Assembly (NCBI GenBank): GCA_016165875.1
Contig: JABBOT010000005.1
Coordinates: forward strand, 18,917,136 to 18,981,135
Direction: 5' to 3'
Source of the DNA: Acanthopleura granulata
Lineage: Eukaryota > Mollusca > Polyplacophora > Chitonida > Chitonidae
Length of the DNA: 64,000 nt
The notes beneath the pieces were generated by a model. It saw nothing but the letters and a program-made list of their open reading frames with translations. It searched no databases and was not told the DNA's origin. This document shows positions 60,701-64,000 of this stretch, piece after piece. A program made the position numbers and the translations under genes. Each line of letters begins with the position of its first letter. Position 1 is the first letter of the stretch.

Positions 60701-63333
60701 ACGTTGATTTCAATAATCACTGACTACCTGTTGAAATATTTATTATTGAAAAAAAATCTAGAGGATGTTTGTTGGAAAAGTTATGGTTGTGAAAACTCCA
60801 TTTCGGAAAGACTCAGTTTTCACACGTCAGAAGGATTGAGGAATTTTTATCTACGTTTCAACATGGCGTCCCCGTGAGGCGAAACTCTGGACCTCCTGTG
60901 TTTGAACGACAAACATTCACGGTTTTCCGACGGCAAACATCCCTGGGTCTGAAACTTGTAGCTAACCTGGAATACATCGATATCTTAGGCTTAATACCTG
61001 CGCCTATCTAACACTCGTGTTTCGGGAATATTTTTGGTTCTTGCTCTGATGCTTTTTGCGCGCATAAAATCGTTATGTCTCTTCGCTAGCATTCATCTGA
61101 GAGGTGTCCTTTTCGTAGCTCAGGCCATCGGCCATGTTTTTTTTACAGTTCTCGCACATAATGACACACGCTTCGTGTTCGATCTACTCTCCCATGCAAG
61201 GAGACAACAAAATGGCGGCTTTGTATAAATAAAGCGAGACAGGAATTTGTTGAAGATAGTAAACGGGGTTATACATTTCGTCTCTCAAGCAAAGAGGGTA
61301 CCAAAATGGCGGCTACTTACATATGTACAGATCTAGGAATTTGTGATGTTAGTATACCGTTTCGTACTTTTTGTATCCCAAGCAAATGAAATACAAAATG
61401 GGGGTAATCTCTTACATATGTAGCAGACTGGGATTTCGTGAAGTTAATACACGATTTTTACTTGTGTCAAGCTAAAGGGCTACAAAGTATGTGCAATGTA
61501 TACCATATGTAGCAATCCAAGATTTTGTGAAGCTGGTAGGCGGATTTAGACTTTTTGCCAGATATCTCAACCTCGCGCTTTATAACTTAAAGGATGCACC
61601 TCTAGGATGTACAAGATGCGTATGGATGGAAGGTGGCATCAACATGCGCAACGTCTATTTGTCAACAGATTGGCTTTGTCTCCGAGTGTTTGTAAATGCT
61701 TATGATTAAGTAACACGTTTGTTTTTCTCATTTCGTGCTAAACTAAACATCAATTGTTGTTGAATTGTTTTTTCTTCAGTTCCTCTAAATACTGCTTGTT
61801 TTCTTATGAAAAGCTACTCTGTTTTAAGCGAACACCCAACCAAACATCATCCTTCATGTGTTTTCTGAGGTTGGCTTGTTTTCGCAAAGCAAACAAGGGT
61901 TGTAATTCTGTTACCTCATAGTTTCTTTAGACGAACTAGAGAACAAATTGTTATGAAAGATCAGCCAAGCCAGGTTAAAGATGAACTACGCCCTATTAAA
62001 GAGAAGCTCCTATAGATATTGCTAATTGGAGAATGTCGCCGAAAGGAGCATTCTATGATGATCTTAAACGGCACACGCCCCAGCGTAAACATGGCGTAAT
62101 ACATCATCTGCATCCTGACATCAATTCAATGGCCTAAACCCTGGGTGACAGAGTCTATTTACAACGTACCGTGTGGATGACGAGATTTTGAAGGGATAAT
62201 TACTTGTCCTGTGACTGTGTAGACGGGCTTTATTCTGATGTAATGTGTCGCCTAAATGGCCCTTTTAACTGCGGTGGCGTTTTGTTCATATGTAAATAAA
62301 AATCTGATTGCTTTTATATCTTGCACAATGTACTTCTGCGTCCACACCCGGATACGTGCATCTGGTTTTGCTCCATGTTTACTCTAAATTGTAGTTCAGT
62401 TTTCACGAGAAAAAACTGGCTTATAAGCTGTAAAATGAGGTATTATTAATGAAAAAGTATGCATAGACAGATTTATTTTGTTGAAGGTGTCGAAAAACAA
62501 CCACATTGGTTAGTAACGAAGTCATAAATTTAACTGCATCTGACCGATTAGGCGAATCAGACTGCCGGATTTCAGACCATTTGCCCTTTGCAAATACTAG
62601 CCTGTGATTAAAGCCTGGTGTCGGCTGATCGGCTGTCTTCTGAAACCGAACTCGCGTGTTCAATCCCGGCTCTGGCCTATATTGACAGCAAATTTTTGTC
62701 ATGAAGTCAAGCACAAAACGAAGAGGAGTCCTTTTCCTCGCATGGTTCAATGTGGTTTCATCCCTCCACGAAACCGACCCTCTGTCATATATTCAAAAAT
62801 TCTTCAGAATGGCTTTAAGCCTTAGTCCAAGAAATAATAAATAAATAGTCTCCCCGTACACAGTCAGATTTCTTTCACCAATAAGTCCAACCACTGCTGT
62901 ACCAGTGCAATCGTCTGTATCAAGGCATATTTATTGTTTTATTCATTTATTTGGATTGTTACTTATAGCTACACTTAAGCATTTTTCACGCAAACAACAT
63001 GTATATGTACGGAAACTACCTGTTGCAGATGTTGGCAATATTCAATACCTGAGTGCTACAGCTCGTGTCAATATTTTCTCGTATGTTTTTTTATTTCGGA
63101 AAGCTGATTGAATCTTTGGTTCTATTTTCAGACAACCTGTGTGGGATATATTCAAGACTGTCTCCAGGAAAAGTGAGACATTATACGAGACTTCCACAAA
63201 CTGGTTTGAAGTGGCCGCCAAGAGTTTCAAAGTGTTTGCCTACCTTATTATTTTTGTATGTGTTCTGGCTAGTGCAATAGCGAGCAAAGCTAGCCTTTTG
63301 CTTATGACACATTCAATGGGCGATGTACAACAG
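12821..63333 (+). CDS. Myosin-motor chitin synthase, partial gene (23 exons; both ends missing)
   Basis: Spliced product of 975 residues joined from 23 exons (numbered e1-e23 below; residue numbers count the first residue of e1 as 1). It contains a myosin head with P-loop GESGSGKT (64-71), switch I NDNSSRFG (114-121), TEDS-site glutamate E291, switch II DMSGFE (347-352), RCLKPN (599-604) and an IQ motif (711-721). A polybasic linker follows, then the juxtamembrane sequence [14 protein letters not shown] and a first transmembrane helix. The last part is what I recognise as the conserved start of the membrane region of molluscan chitin synthases. Members of this family polymerise UDP-N-acetylglucosamine into chitin at the plasma membrane and are proposed to link shell-matrix chitin to actin. 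The catalytic domain must lie downstream of the window. Every junction is GT-AG and phase-consistent. Not resolved: the 5' exons, and whether e12, e13 and e21 are constitutive. Confidence 0.93.
12887..15068. other. Intron 1 (phase 0)
   Basis: 2.2 kb with no recognised gene. Contains an isolated terminal-repeat-like motif of the inverted-repeat element (CGATTCCACAAA at 13729-13741). The open frames in it look like chance. Confidence 0.8.
15069..15296 (+). CDS. Chitin synthase exon e2: P-loop exon
   Basis: 228 nt, phase 0 to 0, residues 23-98. Carries the nucleotide-binding P-loop GESGSGKT (15192-15215, residues 64-71) preceded by the [13 protein letters not shown] segment equivalent to the HIYAISDNAYR helix of other myosins. 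Acceptor GTTTCAG, donor AACGAG/GTGAGC. Joins e1 as IYGKQ/YHLKY with no missing residues. Confidence 0.97.
15297..16799. other. Intron 2 (phase 0)
   Basis: 1.5 kb, AT-rich, no gene or repeat recognised apart from weak short open frames. Confidence 0.8.
16800..16914 (+). CDS. Chitin synthase exon e3: switch I exon
   Basis: 115 nt, phase 0 to 1, residues 99-136. Contains [20 protein letters not shown] followed by FGKY: the switch I motif (NDNSSRFG, 114-121) that senses the gamma-phosphate. Acceptor CGTATCAG, donor GGAG/GTAACA. Confidence 0.97.
16915..17361. other. Intron 3 (phase 1)
   Basis: 447 bp with no additional feature seen. Confidence 0.8.
17362..17509 (+). CDS. Chitin synthase exon e4: motor, upper 50K
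   Basis: 148 nt, phase 1 to 2, residues 137-185. [20 protein letters not shown] then [12 protein letters not shown] matches the conserved YLLEKSRV...ERNFHIFY block of myosins. Acceptor CTTACTTAG. The donor (ACTACAG/GTGAGA) is repeated twice more downstream at 22-bp spacing. Confidence 0.96.
17506..17575 (+). repeat. 22-bp tandem triplication of the e4 splice donor
   Basis: The exon-intron boundary segment (AG/GTGAGAACTAATCA plus spacer) occurs three times, with GT at 17510, 17532 and 17554; the third copy reads GTGAAAATTAATCAG. Only the first donor keeps frame with e5. Confidence 0.85.
17792..17912 (+). CDS. Chitin synthase exon e5: motor, upper 50K
   Basis: 121 nt, phase 2 to 0, residues 186-226. 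Encodes the variable stretch ending in LKLVGFTEW, equivalent to the AMKVLGFSEEE region of other myosins. Acceptor TTCCTTCAG, donor GAGTGG/GTAGGT. The intron before it (17510-17791) contains the duplicated donors. Confidence 0.95.
17913..18633. other. Intron 5 (phase 0) with 35-bp minisatellite
   Basis: 721 bp, about half of which is the tandem array at 18070-18405. Confidence 0.85.
18070..18405. repeat. Minisatellite, ~35-bp unit, about 9-10 copies
   Basis: Units share GTGCACGAAGAGCCATTTGT and GGCAAAATGATCTAG. The last three start at 18300, 18335 and 18370, exactly 35 bp apart, and are nearly identical; earlier units are more diverged and vary in length. Confidence 0.9.
18634..18751 (+). CDS. 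Chitin synthase exon e6: motor, upper 50K
   Basis: 118 nt, phase 0 to 1, residues 227-265. [20 protein letters not shown] corresponds to the IFRILAAILHLGNIEF block. Acceptor GATTACAG, donor ATTG/GTACGC. Confidence 0.95.
18752..19162. other. Intron 6 (phase 1)
   Basis: 411 bp, AT-rich, nothing else seen. Confidence 0.8.
19163..19234 (+). CDS. Chitin synthase exon e7: motor, HCM loop side
   Basis: 72 nt, phase 1 to 1, residues 266-289. [20 protein letters not shown] then YTR fits the LLGVDxxxLxxALT segment leading to the cardiomyopathy loop. Acceptor CTCTACAG, donor AGAG/GTGAGT. Confidence 0.94.
19235..19711. other. Intron 7 (phase 1)
   Basis: 477 bp with no additional feature seen. Confidence 0.8.
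19712..19850 (+). CDS. Chitin synthase exon e8: TEDS site and HO linker
   Basis: 139 nt, phase 1 to 2, residues 290-335. Contains [20 protein letters not shown], the DALAKxLYxRLFxWIV motif of all myosins. The TEDS residue, 16 positions before the D of DAIAK, is E291, so this motor would not need heavy-chain phosphorylation at that position. Acceptor ATGTTTCAG, donor TACAA/GTAAGT. Confidence 0.96.
19851..20584. other. Intron 8 (phase 2) with inverted-repeat element
   Basis: 734 bp; holds the inverted-repeat element at 20042-20254. Confidence 0.8.
20042..20254. mobile_element. MITE-like inverted-repeat element, copy 1
   Basis: Left end CGATTCCACAAAGCCATTTC and right end GAAATGGCTTTCTGGAGTC are inverted repeats of each other with a few mismatches and bound a ~210-bp AT-rich, non-coding interior. 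The same left terminal motif opens the element at 45068-45245. This fits a non-autonomous DNA transposon. No target-site duplication was established. Confidence 0.65.
20585..20810 (+). CDS. Chitin synthase exon e9: switch II and relay helix
   Basis: 226 nt, phase 2 to 0, residues 336-411. Carries switch [10 protein letters not shown] (DMSGFE at 347-352), then [19 protein letters not shown], the relay helix with NEQMQYYF in place of NEKLQQFF. Acceptor TTGTTTAG, donor CTGGCT/GTAAGT. Confidence 0.97.
20811..21287. other. Intron 9 (phase 0) with SINE tail and 54-bp repeats
   Basis: 477 bp. Contains a SINE 3' fragment (21113-21178), directly followed by a degenerate 54-bp tandem array that runs into exon e10. 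Confidence 0.8.
21113..21178 (-). repeat. SINE 3'-end fragment, minus strand
   Basis: Only the tail end of the SINE is present: ATTTGATTGGTGTTTTACGC then CGTACTAATGAATATTTTAC and the TATACGACGGC block. It ends about 110 bp before the e10 acceptor. Confidence 0.75.
21178..21310 (+). repeat. Degenerate 54-bp tandem array spanning the e10 acceptor
   Basis: GTTGTTGTA followed by A/G-rich sequence and CTTG-TCTGTTA-C occurs at 21224 and again at 21278, 54 bp apart. A third, more diverged unit starts near 21178 (GCAGAAACCATTATG). The last unit contains the true acceptor and the first codons of e10. Confidence 0.7.
21288..21452 (+). CDS. Chitin synthase exon e10: motor, lower 50K
   Basis: 165 nt, phase 0 to 0, residues 412-466. 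[20 protein letters not shown] then TLVEKM is the conserved GILxLLDEExxFPxATD motif; it ends in VTHYAGT. Acceptor GTTGTTGTAG, donor GGAACG/GTAAGT. Confidence 0.97.
21440..21958 (-). other. Unassigned 172-codon antisense open frame
   Basis: Minus-strand ORF with Cys-rich, protein-like sequence ([20 protein letters not shown]). Its stop codon lies inside e10 on the opposite strand. No domain recognised. It might be a remnant of a mobile-element gene or an exon of an antisense gene (possible acceptor near 21764 on the minus strand), or chance. Confidence 0.25.
28193..28238. repeat. (TATC)n-(TA)n microsatellite
   Basis: About five TATC units pass directly into twelve or so TA units. Confidence 0.95.
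30591..31200. repeat. Minisatellite, ~27-bp unit, more than 15 copies
   Basis: Repeated core ACATGACACCCCATCCAGTC plus a spacer, giving a 27-bp period. The 3' half (30977-31200) is most regular; the 5' half has variants such as GGCGTTACACCTACCCAGCC. Because 27 is a multiple of three, one frame stays open and reads a 9-residue repeat (SDMTPHPVT). I take this as a by-product of the period, not as a gene. Confidence 0.9.
31818..32024 (+). repeat. SINE copy, plus strand, with internal deletion
   Basis: Head CTTGGCTGAGTTGGTTAGCG, body GGATGGTCGTGGGTTTCCCC, then a jump to AAATATTCTTGAGTAAGGCG and an (AATA)n tail. The segment with the GCCGTCGTATAAGT block found at 7040-7062 is missing. Confidence 0.85.
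32190..32440. repeat. Irregular tandem array, unit ~20-30 bp
   Basis: Repeated AAAACGTGACAGTAATGCAA-like units with variable spacing; long antisense open frames across it are caused by the repeat composition. Confidence 0.65.
33560..33603 (+). repeat. SINE 3'-tail fragment
   Basis: GAGTACGGCGTAAAACACCA followed by an (AATA)n tail, without the rest of the SINE. Confidence 0.75.
34066..34338. repeat. Minisatellite, unit ~37-45 bp, about 6 copies
   Basis: Diverged repeats of ATTAAACCATTAACTTCTGT with AAACGTTGAA spacers; the first and last copies are the most alike. Confidence 0.8.
34349..34592 (+). repeat. Possible second-family SINE
   Basis: Has a box B-like GCAGTTTCAATCCCACTC, about 240 bp length and an AATAAATAAAAA tail, but differs in sequence from the main SINE family. 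Weakly supported. Confidence 0.4.
34708..34728. repeat. (TA)n microsatellite
   Basis: About ten TA units. Confidence 0.9.
35486..35628 (+). CDS. Chitin synthase exon e11: lower 50K, actin-binding side
   Basis: 143 nt, phase 0 to 2, residues 467-513. [20 protein letters not shown] is the V-Y-GWLEKNKDxL motif. Acceptor TCGCTGTAG, donor CTCAGA/GTAAGT. The end of this exon begins the surface loop 2 region. Confidence 0.96.
35741..35815 (+). CDS. Chitin synthase exon e12: acidic loop 2 exon, possible cassette
   Basis: 75 nt, phase 2 to 2, residues 514-538, only 112 bp after e11. Encodes [20 protein letters not shown] then EG. Acceptor TTCCGGCCAG (weak pyrimidine tract), donor GAAGG/GTAAGT (strong). 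It keeps frame whether included (D514...G539) or skipped (E). Coding-like composition and matching phase on both sides are the evidence. It is a polar, acidic insertion in actin-binding loop 2 and a good candidate for optional splicing. Confidence 0.75.
37803..37876. repeat. Two-copy direct repeat
   Basis: CATCTAGCTGATAGGGTGTG at 37803 is repeated as CATCTAGCTGACAGGGTATG about 45 bp downstream, each followed by CAA(A)TTG. Confidence 0.7.
39600..39855 (+). other. Coding-like open frame in the loop 2 intron
   Basis: 85 codons starting after a plausible acceptor (TTTTATTAG) in the phase that e11 or e12 would supply. Sequence is protein-like ([20 protein letters not shown]). However, none of the GT dinucleotides I checked in it gives the phase required to rejoin e13, so it is not called an exon. 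Confidence 0.25.
42310..42496 (+). repeat. Possible second-family SINE
   Basis: Box B-like GCTGGTTCGAATCCTC and an AATCATAAATAAATAAA tail about 130 bp further on. No convincing box A. Weakly supported. Confidence 0.4.
43199..43267 (+). CDS. Chitin synthase exon e13: basic part of loop 2
   Basis: 69 nt, phase 2 to 2, residues 539-561. [20 protein letters not shown] then LR: lysine- and serine-rich, as expected for loop 2. Acceptor CTCTCTTACAG with a long pyrimidine tract, donor CGCAG/GTAAAC. Symmetric phase means it too could be skipped in frame. Confidence 0.9.
43268..44343. other. Intron 13 (phase 2)
   Basis: 1.1 kb; the part around 43680-44010 is richer in GC and CpG than its surroundings. 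No gene seen. Confidence 0.8.
44344..44398 (+). CDS. Chitin synthase exon e14: end of loop 2
   Basis: 55 nt, phase 2 to 0, residues 562-580. [19 protein letters not shown]: the VGxxFR element that follows loop 2 in all myosins. Acceptor TCTACCCCAG, donor TCAGG/GTAAGT. Confidence 0.93.
45068..45245. mobile_element. MITE-like inverted-repeat element, copy 2
   Basis: Starts GGGAGCGATTCCACAAAG and ends AGTTTTGTGGAATCGGCC, an inverted pair (CGATTCCACAAA / TTTGTGGAATCG), with ~145 bp between. Same terminal motif as copy 1 at 20042. Non-coding. Target-site duplication not determined. Confidence 0.7.
48725..48856. repeat. Minisatellite, 33-bp unit, 4 copies
   Basis: TCATTAAGA/A-type starts at 48725, 48758, 48791 and 48824, exactly 33 bp apart, with CATCATCATTA-like interiors. 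Confidence 0.85.
49938..49993 (+). CDS. Chitin synthase exon e15: strut to the RCLKPN strand
   Basis: 56 nt, phase 0 to 2, residues 581-598. [18 protein letters not shown] is the canonical LxxLMxxLxxTxPHFVR segment. Acceptor TCTTTTACAG, donor GTCAG/GTAAGG. Confidence 0.96.
50808..50854. repeat. (GA)n microsatellite
   Basis: About 22 GA units with one short interruption at the end. Confidence 0.95.
51747..51782. repeat. (AATA)n microsatellite
   Basis: Nine AATA-type units without a recognisable SINE body upstream. Confidence 0.9.
52708..52761. repeat. 27-bp tandem duplication
   Basis: Two head-to-tail copies beginning AATAATCTGCTGATCAC and ending AAGCTTTGT, differing at one base, which suggests a recent origin. 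Confidence 0.9.
54086..54235 (+). CDS. Chitin synthase exon e16: RCLKPN strand and SH helices
   Basis: 150 nt, phase 2 to 2, residues 599-648. The split arginine codon plus CLKPN gives RCLKPN (599-604), the most conserved actin-interface strand. [20 protein letters not shown] (618-637) is the SH1-SH2 helix region: the two reactive cysteines of muscle myosin II are Ala623 and Arg633 here, while the hinge glycines (G625, G636) are kept. Acceptor TTTCTTGCAG, donor GACAA/GTAAGT. Confidence 0.97.
54236..56899. other. Intron 16 (phase 2), 2.7 kb
   Basis: Contains a truncated SINE (56385-56546). No other feature recognised. Confidence 0.8.
56385..56546 (-). repeat. Truncated SINE copy, minus strand
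   Basis: TTTGATTGGTGTTTTACGCC, GCCACCATTATGGTGGGAGG and CATCCGCAGGTTGCTGGCAG are well preserved, but the tRNA-like head is missing after CCTTCCCACGTACG. Confidence 0.88.
56900..57011 (+). CDS. Chitin synthase exon e17: converter
   Basis: 112 nt, phase 2 to 0, residues 649-686. [20 protein letters not shown] through EEYAIGESK: converter domain ending in the IGxTK motif. Acceptor GTTTTATAG, donor TCAAAG/GTAGGG. Confidence 0.96.
57012..58146. other. Intron 17 (phase 0)
   Basis: 1.1 kb. Nothing recognised; the open frame at 57037-57291 is T-rich and looks like chance. Confidence 0.8.
58147..58377 (+). CDS. Chitin synthase exon e18: lever arm with IQ motif
   Basis: 231 nt, phase 0 to 0, residues 687-763. 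Starts [12 protein letters not shown] (the KIFFRxGxLAxLE motif) and contains one IQ motif, [11 protein letters not shown] (711-721), a predicted calmodulin or light-chain site, then a charged helical stretch ([20 protein letters not shown]). Acceptor CCTTCGCAG, donor ATCACG/GTAAGC. A good donor sequence, GTGAGT, lies inside it at 58210. Confidence 0.96.
58378..59063. other. Intron 18 (phase 0)
   Basis: 686 bp. Contains a 125-codon plus-strand open frame (58534-58908) and an overlapping antisense one; neither has recognisable homology. Confidence 0.75.
59064..59293 (+). CDS. Chitin synthase exon e19: polybasic linker
   Basis: 230 nt, phase 0 to 2, residues 764-839. An acidic/neutral start ([18 protein letters not shown]), then the run [11 protein letters not shown] (804-814, about 59184-59216), then a Ser/Thr-rich tail ([17 protein letters not shown]). 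The basic cluster could bind acidic lipid, actin or calmodulin, or act as a nuclear-signal look-alike. Acceptor TGTCCACAG, donor AATGC/GTAAGT. Confidence 0.93.
59294..60073. other. Intron 19 (phase 2)
   Basis: 780 bp. The open frame at 59454-59681 has some coding-like sequence but no acceptor or donor that fits. The C-rich stretch at 59890-59908 is notable but unexplained. Confidence 0.75.
60074..60152 (+). CDS. Chitin synthase micro-exon e20: linker
   Basis: 79 nt, phase 2 to 0, residues 840-866. [20 protein letters not shown] then TGEGAM. Acceptor TTATCCTCAG, donor CCATG/GTGAGT. It supplies exactly the phase change required between e19 (out phase 2) and e21 (in phase 0); no other acceptor-donor pair I tried in this interval does so with a convincing coding sequence. 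Confidence 0.75.
60291..60350 (+). CDS. Chitin synthase micro-exon e21: linker
   Basis: 60 nt, phase 0 to 0, residues 867-886: [20 protein letters not shown]. Acceptor CATCTATCCAG after a long pyrimidine-rich stretch, donor GTAGAT/GTGAGA. Only this frame is open. The symmetric phase would allow skipping. Confidence 0.8.
60422..60486 (+). CDS. Chitin synthase micro-exon e22: linker before the membrane region
   Basis: 65 nt, phase 0 to 2, residues 887-907. [20 protein letters not shown] then Q and a split Arg codon. The intron before it is only 71 bp. Acceptor GCCTTAACAG, donor CCAGAG/GTTTGT. Joins e23 as [10 protein letters not shown]. Confidence 0.82.
61197..61557. repeat. Minisatellite, ~90-bp unit, 4 copies
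   Basis: CAAG...ACAAAATGGCGGC-type unit starts at 61197, 61286, 61379 and 61468 (spacing 89, 93, 89). Each unit carries a CTTACATATGTA-like block and a GGAATTTGTGA-like block. Confidence 0.85.
62608..62849 (+). repeat. Possible second-family SINE
   Basis: Box B-like GCGTGTTCAATCCCGGCTC near the start and an AATAATAAATAAATAG tail ~190 bp later. Weakly supported. Confidence 0.4.
63132..63333 (+). CDS. Chitin synthase exon e23: juxtamembrane segment and first transmembrane helix
   Basis: 202 nt, phase 2 to 0, residues 908-975. [20 protein letters not shown] then [12 protein letters not shown] is the conserved entry to the membrane region of molluscan chitin synthases. [20 protein letters not shown] (942-961) is the first predicted transmembrane helix. 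Acceptor CTATTTTCAG, donor CAACAG/GTGAGT. Further membrane spans and the glycosyltransferase domain should follow beyond the window. Confidence 0.96.
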
Positions 63334-64000
63334 GTGAGTTTTTTTTTTTTTAAATTTAATTTAGTTGTGTATTTATTTTATTTTCACCTAGACCCAAAGG
63401 CCACATGACGCGCTCTGTCCACCATCAGCAATACAAACAATTTCTACCAGAATGACAAAGATTGACTGAGGGATTGTTGTGTGCCCCCATATTCAATAAC
63501 ATATTCACTGAACAGGATTGGCAATAGTAATAAAGCATACAAGGTGCGCCGAAGAAGTAATATTGGAAAGATAACATCCCACGAATGGTAATTTTAAATA
63601 AAGCTTTACCGACTGGTTGAGTGATTGATCCATCGATTAATTATGAAATGTTTAACAATATATGATTTTGAAAGGATGTTCTTTAGGTATTGTGTTGTGA
63701 ACTATGTTTAGAGTAGGCTGGAAGATAAATCTGGAGGGTCTCTGCCTCAGTATTCAAATATAATTTCTGGTAGTTTAAATTTTGTGCCCTTTCCATACAT
63801 TAATGTACCTCGTTGCACGCCCAAACTCTACAGACCATGAAAAAAGTAGATGCAAATCATTGACTACTTGTAATTACATGCTTTTTTTCAACCATGTACT
63901 GATGAGACTTAGATTTTTAAAGGAGATCTTGTAGCCAACCTGTATGGTTTCGACATATCAAATTAGTAAAACTAAAGGTTCAGAAAAGGTAAGAATTGTT
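63334..64000. other. Start of the next intron (phase 0)
   Basis: 667 bp from the e23 donor to the window end. No further exon recognised. Confidence 0.75.

Larger units (their letters stand above)
60487..63131. other. Intron 22 (phase 2)
   Basis: 2.6 kb. Contains a 90-bp minisatellite (61197-61557) and a possible second-family SINE (62608-62849). Confidence 0.8.

Overview
The window is a piece of a protostome animal genome, most likely a bivalve mollusc. It is dominated by one long plus-strand gene with many introns: a chitin synthase whose N-terminal part is a myosin motor. This fusion is known from molluscs and other lophotrochozoans (the Atrina CS1 type). I assembled 23 exons between 12821 and 63333 by matching reading frame, splice sites and intron phase at every junction. 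They join without a frame break into 975 residues (2925 nt). The 5' end of the gene (start codon and N-terminal motor residues) and its 3' end (most membrane spans and the glycosyltransferase domain) are not in the recognised exons. The host assignment also rests on dispersed tRNA-derived SINE copies with AATA-type tails that resemble molluscan SINEs; that link is from memory, not a search.

Layout: 1-12820 is 5' flank or 5' intron, with repeats and no exon I can defend. 12821-21452 holds ten exons for the ATPase core: P-loop, switch I, a glutamate at the TEDS site, switch II and relay helix. A 14-kb intron follows (21453-35485), with several minisatellites and SINE copies. 35486-49993 carries the actin-binding side, with surface loop 2 spread over small exons, including an acidic 25-codon exon at 35741-35815 whose phase makes it a possible cassette. 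54086-58377 encodes the RCLKPN strand, SH helices, converter and one IQ motif. 59064-60486 encodes the linker: a polybasic run, then three micro-exons in about 400 bp. 63132-63333 encodes the conserved juxtamembrane segment and the first transmembrane helix; the gene continues past the window.

All key motor motifs are present, so the sequence predicts an active, constitutively TEDS-acidic motor tethered to a membrane chitin synthase, as in models of shell-matrix chitin deposition guided by the actin cortex. Points of interest: tandemly duplicated splice sites at two exon boundaries (three copies of one donor; three 54-bp units ending in one acceptor), a strong donor inside the neck exon that would remove the IQ motif in frame, symmetric small exons in loop 2 and the linker, a ~180-210 bp inverted-repeat element found twice, six or more minisatellites, and a few coding-like open frames that I could not assign.
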